DNA of 64,000 bases, taken from Tritrichomonas musculus (taxonomy: Eukaryota > Parabasalia > Tritrichomonadida > Tritrichomonadidae). Under the pieces are notes generated by a model that saw nothing but the letters and a program-made list of their open reading frames with translations, ran no database searches and was not told where the DNA came from. Numbering within the stretch: the first letter of the stretch is position 1; each line of letters starts with the position of its first letter. This document shows positions 24,534 through 35,945 of the stretch, one piece after another. Where the stretch lies: positions 2,170,001-2,234,000 of the forward strand of contig JAPFFF010000002.1 of assembly GCA_039105265.1 (NCBI GenBank), read 5' to 3'. A program made the position numbers and the translations under genes.

Positions 24534-27063
24534 TCATTCAGGTATTTTGATATCATATCCTTCTGCTGCTGATAGTCTCTCAAGCTTTTGTTTAGACATT
24601 TGCATCTTATATTCAATATATCCGCAACCCTTACTGTAAACTGTATCAATCCAGACAGCGATATTATTATTTGAAACCTCCTTTAACGTTTGAATATCTG
24701 CCGGTTCAGCAACATTGATATAAGCTATTGTTTCATTAACATCAGTACCTGCGGGTGCAACTTTCTGAATTAAGTAATTAATGTTTTCGATAATGGTCTT
24801 AAACTCAGGATTCCAGTTATCAATATCTCTAGACCATTTACCAGTTGCGAAGACGATTGTCTTTTTAGATTTGGTTATGAAATCTTGTATGAGAGCAATA
24901 CATTTATTGTTATATTCAGATTTTTGTGTTTTCCTGTAATTCATCCATTCAATATAATTCATCGGCTTCAAATTATGTTCTGTTTCAATTGCTTTCTTAA
25001 CGGGATTATCAAAGTGATATACAAATAATGCATTTGATATAGTAAGATAATTAAATGCATTATCTTAAAAGTTAATTAACAACTTTTGATAATGGTTGTA
25101 TTTCACTGAATATCTCCCAATAGACTTTCCATATCTTAGAAAAGAGACTAGACCAAAATGAATTTGGTGATGCTCTGGTGCTGACTCTTGGTTTTCCTAA
25201 TCTCAAATCAGAATAGTATTGAATGTATGGAGCGAGTCGTGTTTTGCTTGATTCTTGAAGAATATATTTACCTGTATCCCAATCGATTTTCTCTTTGCTT
25301 TTCTCAAACATTTCATCTAGCCAGACATTAAATGGTAATCGCTTTGTTTCTTCTGGTGTAGTAACCATTGTTTTCCAAACCTTCTTGTATGGCGAAGCAA
25401 ATACCAATTTATAACCATTAATGATTTGTGGAATACCTCGTTTATCAACTAATATAATATCATCAACTTTATCGCCGTTCAGGTCTGTTATATCAATCTC
25501 TCCTGATGGGTCTTTAGCGTTGGTTGGAAGTAATCTGTATTTTGGTTTTCCGTCTGGGTCAAGATGTGTGTGACAATAAACTTTTGCCTGGTCTCGTGTT
25601 GCGGCTGAAGGAATGTATTTAACTCTGTAATTTCCGTTAATGATTATATCAAGGAAGTTTTGTTTGTATAATGAGCTATTTTGGGTGTGTGATTGAATAT
25701 TTAAGTTCCCAAATTTACCGATATTGCTAAGAACTGTTGGTGCATCTCTGTTTTCACGTTTACCTGTTGTTTTGATTTCTTGTTTGTATTGTTGCAATAA
25801 TCGTTGAATATCTTCTTCAGATGTTGGTGAATCAAATGCTGCTCCTTTCTTAAAACGTGATTCATCGAAAGTATTAAGCTGACCGAACTTAACTTTTTTG
25901 GCAGGCTTCTTTACACGTTCATTGTAATGTTGAAACGTTTCATTAAGTTCTGTATCATCATCCTCGTTAGCAATAAATGTTGTATCATCATTCATTTTAG
26001 TACGCGAAAAATTATTATTATTATTGTCTGTTATTGGTTTGATTGATGGTGGTTTGATTGGTTGTATAATATCAGAACCTTTGATAGGTTTTCTATTAAT
26101 GATTGTGTCAAACACTCTGAAGAATGATGATAAGCCTGCAAGTGATTTTTGTTCATTGGTTATATCAATGTTTCTCTTCATCTTGTCTCTGATAATTTCT
26201 AGTGTTTGATGTAATGCATCAACGTTTTCTTTCGCTTGTTCATCAAGTTTGTTTTGTAGTTTCTTTGCTGCTTCATAACATCTGGGAAGTACTTTGAGCC
26301 ATGGTTGTTTATAGTTTAATTGCTCAAGCAATTCTATGTCATCATCTACCAGATCGTAAGGAGATAACAACAAGGATGATAAGTTATCTTCCTCCTCTTC
26401 TTCTAATTCTGGGAAGTTAAATGTTATTGATGGTATTGAATCATCTTGCTCTAAAAAACCTGTATTCATTGATTCATCAGAGTTGGTAGGTGTTATGCGT
26501 TTTCTTCTTGGCGTTCTTCGTTTATTGCTGTCAGGTGTTGGTTCATGTATGCTTGTTCTCTTTCTTCTTCCTTTGTTGGCTTGTGGCGTTTGACTCTTTC
26601 GCGGTGGTTTGATGGGTGATGAATGAAAACCGTCAGAACTATAATTTAAATCATCATTGACAACAATATTGAAGTAATTAATTATGGTATCAAGACTTTT
26701 TTTATCTGTTGTGTACTCTTTTAAACTAAGGAATCGATTACCTTTACTTTTAATACCTGCACTGATTTTGTTCATCAATGAAACAAATCGACGATACTTA
26801 ACTTTCATTTCACGAATCTTTCCGACACTTCTTCCTGTATATTCATTGTTTTGTAGTTGATATAACAAATTAATTAATTCATCGGGGTGAGATGGTTTGT
26901 ATGTACTGAGAAACGTGTTCTTAAAATAATCTATCGGGTCATCTATTTCATCATCATCATCAGGTTTAAATACCTCACTGTCAAATATAGTTTCATCATC
27001 AATATTGCTACTTAAATCTAATTCAGAGCTATCAGATGAATTATTTTTATCCTGTTTTGACAT
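24534..27063 (-). pseudogene. Homologue of the 842-aa structural candidate, broken
   Basis: Shares with 582-3110 the block GNYRVKYIPSAATRD, YC, YRLLPTNAKDP, DLNGDKVDDIILVDKRG, IINGYKLVFASPYKK, LGKPRVSTR and FWSSLFSKIWK. The N-terminal half is acidic and basic low-complexity with a bipartite Lys/Arg stretch (KGRRKRTS, RRKRITP) that could be a nuclear localisation or DNA-binding patch. A distal part (24534-24971) resembles the C-terminal region of the 842-aa protein (YIEWMNYRKTQKSEYNNK). The gene looks broken about once. It is divergent from the fibre-like gene. Confidence 0.75.
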
Positions 27064-27084
27064 TGTTTAGTTTCTAATAAATAG
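27064..27084. promoter_or_regulatory. Minimal divergent start region
   Basis: 21 bases separate the divergent ATGs at 27063 and 27085, mirroring the 14-base gap in element A. The shared arrangement in two rearranged elements suggests that the pair moves as one unit. Confidence 0.5.
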
Positions 27085-30000
27085 ATGTTTACGATTGAGC
27101 AGAGCGGGCACGTAACAAAAACAAATACTATTGACGGATTGATTAACGAATACATTAAAAGATATGTCGATAATTATGTTATCAAAGGTGATACATCGAA
27201 CGGTAATGGAATCACTGAGGAACAATTGAATGAAGCTGTTAACGGATTGCGTGATTATGTTATCAACAATTACGCTTTATCAACTGATATACCTGACGAC
27301 TTGATTAATGAAGAATCATTGACGACAAAAATAAATGACGCATTAAAAGGATATGCATTGAAGAGTGATATACCTGAACCTGTTGATTTGACACCATATT
27401 ATACCAGTGAACAAGCTGATGAGATGTTTGTCGATGAGGATGAATTGGCTTATGAATTAGATAAGTATGTTTCATCAGATGACGTTGAAAATAAATTAAC
27501 TGAATTGAAAAATGACCTCGGAAACTGTTTAACGAAAGATAAGATATACAGTGATTCTAATAAAATTGACGGATTTAATAACTTGAGATTTGAAACTGAA
27601 GGTTCGAGTGGTGTCAAACATAATCTTACAAAAGACTCTGAATTTCTTACTAAAGCTCGTGATTTAGGTATATATATCTATTTCGATAAAACGAGTTTTT
27701 ATACTGACGGATATTATGTGTTTTGGCGTGAAACTGATGATTATGTTGAATACATATTATCTGGTACTGCAAAGAATGAAAACTACAAAGGAATTTGTAT
27801 CTATTACGCAACTTGTTCAGACAATTATGATCACTTTATATGTAATAACAGCAGCTGGGCACCTCCAACTACTATTACAGAGTTTTATGTAATGGATAAC
27901 GCATCAATCCCGACCATAGATTATACAAATAAAAAATATGTCAGCAAAGATGACCTAAGCACTCAATTAAGTGTATATGCATTGAAGAGTGATATTAAAG
28001 ATGTTGATTTGACGAATTATGCATTGAAGACGGATATCCCAGAAGTACTCAAAAATAGTGAGTTGCAATTGAACCCAAAAGAACAATTACCAGAAGAAGT
28101 TTACCAGAAATTGATGGCTGATGATGTTAAACCATTATCAGCTAAAGCATCAATGTGTTTAACAAGTATGGCGGCTAATGAAGGTCTTCAGGCGGCTTTG
28201 GATTCTTGTGCCGAACGATATGTTCCAAAAGATGATTTGAAGAATTACATCACGAGAGATAATTTGAATGTATCAACTGAATACACAATTGAAACTAAGA
28301 CATATATGCTTCCTAATATAGGTCCAATACCAGAAGAATATGAAGAAAACGGAATGGTAACATCTCACGTTTTACCATTCAAAGAAGGAACACATTTGGT
28401 TGGTTATAAAGTAGTCACTAGTGGTGATATATTCCATTTTGATATCAGATTTAAGACAAATGATTTATATGCTGATGATGAATATAACGTTAAACAACAT
28501 GAAGCTGAAGGATTTGATAGTGAAGGGGAGTATTTTGAATTAGTGAGGGATGAAGTTAGTGGAGCAATTTATGATAGATATCAATACCTTCCAATAACAA
28601 TAACATTAGCAGAAACAGAAGATGAATTAGCATTGAAGAGTGATATCCCAGAACCAGTTGACTTGACACCATATTATACTAGTGCACAAGCTGATGAGAA
28701 GTTTGTTGATAAGGATGAATTGGCTTATGAATTAGATAAGTATGAAACGAAAACAGTCGCAGAAGGTAAGTATGCATTGAAAACAGATATTAATGCTGAA
28801 TTAGCATTAAAGAGTGAAGTGTTGATGAAGGATTCTGTCATTAAATTAACTGATATCCCTTTAGAAATAATATCAGACAATTATGTTGATGAAATATTGA
28901 ATAAATACTTAGATACAGTGAAGACAAATGACTTATACTTGGAGTTCAGTGCTAATTCATTTAACAGTCAATCAAGTGTTAATTACAAAAGTTTGTACAC
29001 TTATGTCGGAGAAGAGTAAACACATTCATACAAAACATGTATGTTGTTTAGGAATAAATCAACTAATCATGAAATCTATTACATACATCAACGACAATCC
29101 GTACAAGGATCATTTTGTAATAAAGAGCAAGCAGAATCTACATCCATGATTATATCACAAATCTACATAAAGATGGGTGATGATGACGGATCAGTGTGCT
29201 CATTGAATTATGCAAAGAATGAGTTTGCGTTGAAAAGTGAAACAGAAACAAAATTAACTCAAATAGATAATCATTATGATAGTCTTGTTGAACAATTGGA
29301 CTCAACTTATTATGATAAGGTAGATTGTGATGAAAAATTTGCATTGAAATCAAACGTTTTAACATAAGAACAACTAATTAAAAAATTTGCAATTGATTGC
29401 GGACCAATCGATGCGGGGTCCTCGGATATAGCAATTCATTATCTAAAACTCGAAAACAATGTAGTTAAAATGGAATACATAGTAGGCGATTATGCGCTAT
29501 GTTATGAAATAAGAATATTATTCTATGATACAACTGGAAATCCTCATAACATTGTTCTTGTATTACATCAAAGAACTGTGTATTTCGACAATTTCAAATT
29601 CCCATTCTATATTGAAGACACTGTTGATATAACATCAGGAAGACCCCTGACATATAATTTCCCAATATTTGAATATTCTTGGACAACTACTCAGGAATTA
29701 TTAGATGATAAACAAATATATTCAAGATGCATCATGTCCCGAGGTTATTTAGCAACATTCAAGGCTGCTATTTACGGCACACAATCAAACACAACAATCA
29801 CACATTACTCTCCGATTGAATCAGCAATGAACTCTATTAATGATTTCGTTATAGGTTCTCCTGTGTATATGACAGGTAAGGTTTACAAACATGTCGGTGA
29901 TGAATGGAAACCTTCAACAGCAGATGATACAACTGATTGTATTTGTAGTGTCAAGACATCAGGAACATGGAAGGAATATGTCGGTATATGTGTCAGAATC

Positions 30001-30228
30001 GATGACAAAAATAAATGTATCACATTTAGTTCACATGGTGATTATATGATTCGCGTTAATGATTCATCATGTTATTCAATCGGTGATGAGGTGTTTATCG
30101 ATAATGAAGACAATAAGCTGAAAGTTCTTAGTGGTGAAACTGCGATAACATCAAAAATAAAACGAATGACTGTTGGAATCATCACAAGCATCATTGATGA
30201 AAGAACATTAGCTGTATTCAAAGAGTAA
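27085..30228 (+). pseudogene. Fibre-like protein region, broken
   Basis: It begins MFTIEQSGHVTKTNTIDGL and runs through many repeats of the kind YALKSDIPEPVDLTPYYTS, AQADEKFVDKDELAYELDKY and LTNYALKTDIPE. Later there is a C-terminal globular part with SPVYMTGKVYKHVGDEWKPS and VNDSSCYSIGDEVFIDN, typical of phage-like tail-fibre or collar endings. About two breaks are apparent. Homologue of the gene at 1-567. A role in attachment is inference from the repeated stalk and globular tip. Confidence 0.65.
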
Positions 30229-30244
30229 ATCAATTGATTTTCAT

Positions 30245-30484
30245 TCATGAACAGCATTTGAAGGCTTTATTTTTGGGATTTCTTTCGTGTCACCGTGTCA
30301 CCAGATGTCACCAGTGACAGAACATCACTTGATTTTGGGTGGACAACGGACATTTAGACATCAGTCATGAACAGCATTTGAAGGCTTTATTTTTGGGATT
30401 TCTTTCGTGTCACCGTGTCACCAGATGTCACCAGTGACAGAACATCACTTGATTTTGGGTGGACAACGGACATTTAGACATCAG
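30245..30484 (+). repeat. Two tandem 120-bp TGTCACC units (left outer arm of cassette)
   Basis: Units 30245-30364 and 30365-30484 look identical over 120 bases. Each has TCATGAACAGCATTTGAAGG, CTTTATTTTTGGGATTTC, the iteron-like stretch GTGTCACCGTGTCACCAGAT then GTCACCAGTGACAGAAC, and GGTGGACAACGGACATTTAG. TGTCACCAGTGACA is a palindrome. The inverted partners lie at 34845-35106. Confidence 0.85.
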
Positions 30485-30551
30485 TCATGAAACAGTAAAA
30501 ATAATATTTTGCTTTGCAAAAGGAAGCTTTGCTTCTTCATTAATGTTCTGT
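30485..30551 (+). repeat. Inner inverted repeat, left arm (split)
   Basis: GAAACAGTAAAAATAATATT, then TTGCTTTGCAAAAGGAAGC and TTTGCTTCTTCATTAATGTTCTGT, matches the reverse complement of 34775-34840. The remainder of this arm resumes at 32286-32340, after the DNA transposon. Confidence 0.85.
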
Positions 30552-32285
30552 TTAATCATGCGTTTTTTACCCAAATTCTATTGGGTTATTGTTTTTTTAA
30601 CCCTACCCATTGGGTAAGCATAATTGGGTAAAAATATTTCAATACTATCAGAAATAATAAAAAAATTAGCTTTTTTTTATTTTTATTACTAGTAAATATC
30701 ATATTTTTCTAATTATTATAATAAAAAATTCAAAATTTATTGATATATTTATAAAAAAAAAAGTATTTATTTAATTATATACGTTAAATAAAATTAAATA
30801 ACTTTGTTTGGGTAAATTACCCAAAACCCAAAGGTGAATTATTTAATCATATGCCTCTGAAATTTTGGCCTTTTTAGGTAAATTGGTTAGCTGGTATTTT
30901 AACCCAACAAATTCAATAGATTTCCCCAATGGCAAAAGTGGTCAATTTAAGGTTAAAAACTTGTTTAGTATTTAAATCATGAATTTTATATATTTATTGG
31001 AGTATAGATGAATAATCGATGAATTACATATGTGGACAAGTTACAAATCTACACCGATTATAGATGTAGGTTAATTATGAACGAAGACAAATTACAGATG
31101 AAAGTTATTTACAGATCTCGATGAATTGCATATGAGTATCTATTACAGATGAATTTGGATTAGTGATTAATTGCATACGTAGACGAATTGTAGATGAATA
31201 TTAATTACAAATTGCATATATAGATTAATTATAGATATAGATAAGTTATAAACTTAGATGAATTACACTCGAGAGTTAATTACAGATAAAAGTTAATCAA
31301 AAGCGAGAACGAATTGGAGATAAATTGCATATTACGACTCACAGATCTAAATTAATTGCAAATGGAGATGATTCATTGGCGAAGATTAATTACAGATTTA
31401 GATAAATCCTAGATAAAGACTAATTACAGATGAATTACATTATGTAAACAAATCACAGTCTAGATGGAATGCAGATGTTGATTAATTGCAAACATAATCG
31501 TATTACAGATGCAAATTGTTTAGTTTTCTTTCTTTTTTGCAGGTTGGATTAGAGCAAAATTAAAAAAACTTCTCATTTAATTATTTTTAGAAGCTCCTTT
31601 CGATTGAATCATTTTATCATTTAATTCCTTTAACTCTTTTAACTCAGATACCTTCATAATACTAGCACAGAATTGTTTTTTATAAATTTTTTTTATAATT
31701 CTTTTTGTTATTTTCTTTTTTCTTTATTTTTTTAAAAGATATGAAGAATGAATATTATATTATTTGTCTGATTATCCAAAATTGGGTTGAATTTTTAATA
31801 GTGTTAATCATATTATTATTATAAATTATATGATTCAATTATTTAATTGCATGAACAATTCCATTTTAAGATACTGAAAATACCATAAAATAAAAAAAAA
31901 ATCATTGCTTAATATTTTGAACTTTATACCTTATTACCTATTTTATATCTTAGTAAAACTAATTACACCATATTTTTTAAAAAAACTCAAATTTTTTATT
32001 ATATTAATATTAAAAATAATACTTGAATTTTTTTAAAAAAAAACAAGAATTCTTTATTTTAAACATGCTATTTTCATGAAAAATGGACAATTATATATTA
32101 TTTTATTGGTAATTAATTGAATTTATTTTTAATACACTAAATAATAAACAATTTTTAAAATTTAATACCTGTCAATATAAGGTGCAAATATACGTTTATG
32201 AAAAAATAACTTTTTGAATACTGGGTAAGAATTGAATGGTTGGGTAAAATTTTGTTACCCAAATTCACCCAAATCGCATGATTAA
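30552..32285. mobile_element. Non-autonomous DNA transposon, TTAATCATGCG family
   Basis: 1,734 bp with inverted ends TTAATCATGCG (30552-30562) and CGCATGATTAA (32275-32285). The subterminal regions are rich in TGGGTAA/TTACCCA motifs on both sides. It is flanked by TTCTGT at 30546-30551 and 32286-32291 as a duplicated target; the intact right arm of the cassette shows the unduplicated sequence, so the insertion is certain. No coding sequence. The centre is a degenerate TTACAGATGAATT-type repeat. A second member is at 52640-55585. The superfamily is unknown; the 6-7-bp duplication is ambiguous by a base. Confidence 0.8.
30985..31520 (+). repeat. Degenerate minisatellite in transposon core
   Basis: About 20-25 loose units of 20-25 bases built from ATTACAGATG, GAATTGCATA and GATTAATTACA. 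It fills the middle of the 1.73-kb transposon. No reading frame is open. Confidence 0.6.
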
Positions 32286-32408
32286 TTCTGTTCAATGAAA
32301 AACTTCCTTAATTTGAGAAATTATATAGTGACATAATGACAGGTCAAAAATAAAAGAACTCATTTTATAAAATCATTTTTTTTTCTTCATTGAAAAGGAT
32401 TCTGGGAA

Positions 32409-33356
32409 ATGCGGACAGATAGCGAAAAAGAATTTGAAGCAGATGAAAGTGTTTTGATTAACGAACCTATTTGTGAAGAAACTAAAAAACAGTTTGATGA
32501 TGAAATGAAACTATCACTCACATCATTGAAAGACAGAATGGAGGGTAAAACAATTGATTTGAAAGGTTATTTGAAACATGACGGAGGAAATGGAAGATTA
32601 ACAACAGGTGAAGCATTGTTGATGAATAAGATTAAGAACCTCTCAGTGATTGACATCGACATTAACAAATCATTTGATGAAGAGAGTAAAGAGAGAGTCA
32701 GGAAAAACATTATCGCCAAACTCAATCATCATGATGTTATTGTTAAAACAGCTTCAGGAGGCTTGCACGTATATTGCAACACTGATGACTTCTTTGTTCA
32801 ATCGAACAGAATGATTAAATGTTATTCATGTAATGAGTTTGATATAGATTTGATGAGTTCATTTGATGAAAACAAACGTTCATTGATTGTATTGCCTGGA
32901 TCGAAAGTAAGGAAGAGCGGTCGAGATGCTATCAAACAATATACATTTGTTCAAGGATCATTTGATTCAAAAATTATTCGTTCACTAGCAGATGTTCTTA
33001 ATGACATTGATGTTAAAATAACTATCAAACAATCACCAGAGATTGAGAAGATCATTTATGATAATAAAGATAACATCATTTCAGATGATTTAGCAACAGT
33101 GTTAGTCAATGGTCTCGATGGTTTGGAGATACATAATGACGGAGCTAATAGATGTATCGATGATGAAATAACATTATTCACATTGTTTCAAGCCATCAAT
33201 TCATTACCTGTCAAATATGTTGAAGAGGCATATGATAATGTCAGAAACAAATGCAAGCTGACTGATAATGCATCAATGAACTTCGATAAATCAATAATTC
33301 GTTACTCACATCTTCATTCATCTCCATTCGTTCTTGTCAAAATCCTCAAACGCTGA
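32409..33356 (+). CDS. PrimPol-type archaeo-eukaryotic primase
   Basis: 315 aa. The AEP catalytic pattern is visible: LSVIDIDI with the DxD pair at residues 82 and 84, KTASGGLHVYC with the SGGxH motif at 116-120, and CYSCNEFDIDLMSS around 138-150, followed by SLIVLPGS at 159-165, typical of bifunctional primase-polymerases. The order DxD, sxH and third acidic strand is complete. It would lay down primers (or synthesise short DNA) for replication together with the helicase downstream. Virophages and Polinton-like viruses use such a primase-helicase pair; classical Polintons do not. It belongs to the nested cassette; the module as a whole looks broken. Confidence 0.75.
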   Translation: MRTDSEKEFEADESVLINEPICEETKKQFDDEMKLSLTSLKDRMEGKTIDLKGYLKHDGGNGRLTTGEALLMNKIKNLSVIDIDINKSFDEESKERVRKNIIAKLNHHDVIVKTASGGLHVYCNTDDFFVQSNRMIKCYSCNEFDIDLMSSFDENKRSLIVLPGSKVRKSGRDAIKQYTFVQGSFDSKIIRSLADVLNDIDVKITIKQSPEIEKIIYDNKDNIISDDLATVLVNGLDGLEIHNDGANRCIDDEITLFTLFQAINSLPVKYVEEAYDNVRNKCKLTDNASMNFDKSIIRYSHLHSSPFVLVKILKR

Positions 33357-33428
33357 AATAATGATTATTACACTGAAGCCATCAAACCATTACTCACATG
33401 TTATGATATCGTCATTAACAAGATTGAT

Positions 33429-34716
33429 TTGAATGATTCATTTGATTTGAATAACATTAGAGAGAAAGCAGAACAACATAAATACAGTTCAACGAAAGAG
33501 GTTGTTGAAGATTTGTCAAGAGTTATACGTTCAATTGATGGCGGAAGTGATTCATTTGTTATGAAGTCATTTGACGCATTCAGTGAAACATATCAATTAA
33601 AGTTCGTTAATGACCCATTCATAACGAAAACATTAAGACATATTCACTTGTGGAAAGAAGATAATGAACTAATAACAGCCCATCATTTGTTGATTAACCA
33701 TTTCTCAAGATTCGTAATGAAAGGTGTCAAATTCTTTTCAAATAACGATTCAGTTATGTCATTGTTCCACGGATACGCTTACAAGATACTCGAACATGTT
33801 GATGAAACAAAGATTCAAATGTTTCTTGATTTGATTAACGAAGTGATTTGTGATAATAATGAACAGGTTTATGAATATGTTCTAAACTGGATATCATTCA
33901 TAGTTCAACGCCCAGGGAAGAAATCAGAAAGAGCTAGTGTTGAAAGGACTTCAAGGCATAGGCAAAAACAGATTTACCGATACGTTATGTGAAATGATAA
34001 AAGGCTATTCAGCAAAAAACATTACTGAGATTGCAGAGCTTACAGGCCAGTTTAACAGCATTGTCGAGGGAAAGATGTTAATCATATTGAACGAATTGAA
34101 GAACTGCGGAGATGATAGATTAGCGAACTTTAATGCATTGAAATCAATCATTACTGATGACATGATAAGAATCAATGAAAAGAACCAACCACGAAGAGAT
34201 GCAGAGAATGCTAACTTCATTTTTGTATCAAACAATGCTTTTCCTGTTAAGATCGAGTCAGGTGATAGACGTTATTTAGTGCTATCATGTAACGGCAAAC
34301 ACAAAGGCGATTTCACTTACTTCAACCAATTATGCAAATCATTTGATGAATCGTTTTATGACAATCTATTAACATTCTTCATCAAAAGAGATATTACGAG
34401 CTTCAACATTAGAAACATTCCTATGACTGAGTCAAAACAAGATTTAATTGAAGCATCACGAACTCCTATTGATCAATTCATTTGCGATAACTACAACAAG
34501 CTTATTGAAGGGATGGTATGTAATGAAGCAATAATGAACAAGCCTGCAGAGATGAAGGAAAGAGCGTTTCAACTCCAATTGAAAGACAAATGTGAACGAA
34601 AACAGAAACGTGTTGATAGCTCTCGTGTTTGGTTTTTTGTTTTGAAAGAAGAGTGTAAAACGATTTATCATCAAACGATATTCATTAAAGATGATGAAGA
34701 TGAGATACCTATTTAA
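33429..34716 (+). pseudogene. SF3 (D5-like) replicative helicase, broken
   Basis: Shows the SF3 signature set: Walker A VLKGLQGIGKNRF, Walker B KMLIILNELKNC, motif C NFIFVSNNAFPV and an arginine-finger-type SGDRRYLVLSC. After these come FTYFNQLCKSF and IPMTESKQDL with PIDQFICDNY, as in D5-like helicases of DNA viruses and plasmids. The N-terminal third (DLSRVIRSIDGG, WKEDNELITAHHLLINHF) is the helical region seen between primase and helicase in such fusions. It would unwind DNA at the module's origin. It looks broken about once. Confidence 0.8.
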
Positions 34717-34726
34717 AATGAAGAGT

Positions 34727-34840
34727 GTCATTATGTGGCCATATAATTTCTCAAATTAAGGAAGTTTTTCATTGAACAGAACATTAATGAAGAAGCAAAG
34801 CTTCCTTTTGCAAAGCAAAATATTATTTTTACTGTTTCAT
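34727..34840 (-). repeat. Inner inverted repeat, right arm (unbroken)
   Basis: About 114 bases, from GTCATTATGTGGCCATATAA to AATATTATTTTTACTGTTTC, complementary to the two left pieces (30485-30551 and 32286-32340). It preserves the original target sequence of the 1.73-kb insertion. Confidence 0.85.
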
Positions 34841-34844
34841 TTAT

Positions 34845-35106
34845 GATGTCCAGATGTCCTCTGGCCACCCAAAATCCGATAATGTTCTGTCACTGGTGAC
34901 ATCTGGTGACACGGTGACACCAGGAACAACCAGGAACACTAAAGAAAAGCCAAAAATAAGGTCACTAAATGCTGTTTCATGACTGTTGTCCAGATGTCCT
35001 CTGGCCACCCAAAATCCGATAATGTTCTGTCACTTGTGACATCTGGTGACACGGTGACACTAAAGAAAAGCCAAAAATAATGTCACTAAATGCTGTTTCA
35101 TTTATG
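34845..35106 (-). repeat. Two inverted TGTCACC units (right outer arm)
   Basis: Two units in minus orientation, about 34845-34980 and 34981-35106. They carry CTGTCACTGGTGACATCTGG, GTGACACGGTGACAC and CCAAAAATAA. They differ from the left units by a GAACAACCAGGAACA insertion in the first and by scattered bases, so the arms are not freshly copied. The second reaches the KilA-N stop. Confidence 0.8.
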
Positions 35107-35875
35107 ATTGAAATTGATTAAAGTATTCATCAATGAGTGTGTGTAATTGTTCCAGCCGTTCATTCTTTATTATAATGTTGCAACCATTGATGGTATAATC
35201 ATTACGAGGGAAGTTGTTCTTGACAATATCTTTAATGTCTTCATTTGGTGTCATTGCAATTGGCAAATCATTTTTGAAATAGAATCTTTCATTATCATTG
35301 TTATGAGTTGATACAGCTCTGAATGTTCGTTTGTTTCTTCTCACTAAATGAAGAATTGTATTTTCAGCATCATTAGATTCTTTCCAAATCAAGTATTTAT
35401 AATTGTATTCTTTATTTGACGGAACCATTCGAGGACGTTGTTCATTGATTGTTTCAGTTAATTGTTGTCTCTCACGTTCAAAATGTGAATCAAGAAGCTT
35501 CATGATGTAAATTGAATAGCGAGGTGATGCATACATTGCAACATTATTTACAAGAAGACGATGAATATAAAATCCACGAAGATTAATAGGTAAATTATCG
35601 CGTTTTTCATATATTTTGTCTAGTGCGGAATTTTCCGCAGTAGAACTTTTAACCATTTCATCAATGATTTCCTTTGTTGTTTTGCTTTCAAACCAATCAT
35701 TTACTCTTTTCTTTGAATGACAAGCTGTAATAATTGATTGAACCGGAAACATATCATCTTTGATTGAATGAATGATTCTTAAATGTTCATTGTATTGAAT
35801 GTATTCATAATCATTATTGATTGGTTGAGTTGTGGCGTTTGTGTTTGTGGCTGCGTTTGTTGTGTTGCTGCTCAT
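35102..35875 (-). CDS. KilA-N domain protein
   Basis: 257 aa, homologue of 13517-14392: YEYIQYNEHLRIIHSIKDDM, FPVQSIITACHSKKRVNDWF, NLRGFYIHRLLVNNVAMYAS, MKLLDSHF, then a shorter coil, then YLIWKESND, LHLVRRNKR and FKNDLPIAMTPNEDI. The central coiled coil is shorter than in element A by about 40 residues. A perfect GC-rich hairpin (TGCGGAA-TT-TTCCGCA, 35634-35649) is in-frame in the linker after the KilA-N core, at the place where element A has another hairpin. It is open throughout, so it may be under selection in this otherwise decayed element. Confidence 0.8.
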   Translation of the reverse strand: MSSNTTNAATNTNATTQPINNDYEYIQYNEHLRIIHSIKDDMFPVQSIITACHSKKRVNDWFESKTTKEIIDEMVKSSTAENSALDKIYEKRDNLPINLRGFYIHRLLVNNVAMYASPRYSIYIMKLLDSHFERERQQLTETINEQRPRMVPSNKEYNYKYLIWKESNDAENTILHLVRRNKRTFRAVSTHNNDNERFYFKNDLPIAMTPNEDIKDIVKNNFPRNDYTINGCNIIIKNERLEQLHTLIDEYFNQFQS

Positions 35876-35945
35876 TGTTTGAATTGCTGATAAAAAATTG
35901 ATTTAAAAATAAATCAAATCAAAAATAAAATGATTTATTCGGTCT

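Larger units (their letters stand above)
30245..35106. mobile_element. Nested primase-SF3 helicase cassette with compound inverted repeats
   Basis: The cassette contains a PrimPol-type primase (32409-33356) and an SF3 helicase (33429-34716). Both sides carry, from outside in, two copies of the TGTCACC unit and then an inner inverted repeat (30485-30551 plus 32286-32340 on the left, 34727-34840 on the right). It lies between the fibre-like region and KilA-N of Polinton B. Without the later insertion at 30552-32285 it would be about 3.1 kb. It looks like a separate replicating module that entered the Polinton, or a duplicated Polinton replication locus. It carries no capsid gene and looks broken, with about two breaks. 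Confidence 0.65.

Noticed and set aside
30552-32285. Intron of the primase gene region
   Set aside because: It lies upstream of the coding region, has inverted ends and a target duplication, and no fitting GT-AG splice borders.
30245-35106. LTR retroelement reading of the flanking repeats
   Set aside because: The flanking repeats are inverted, not direct, and the genes are primase and helicase; no reverse transcriptase or gag is visible.
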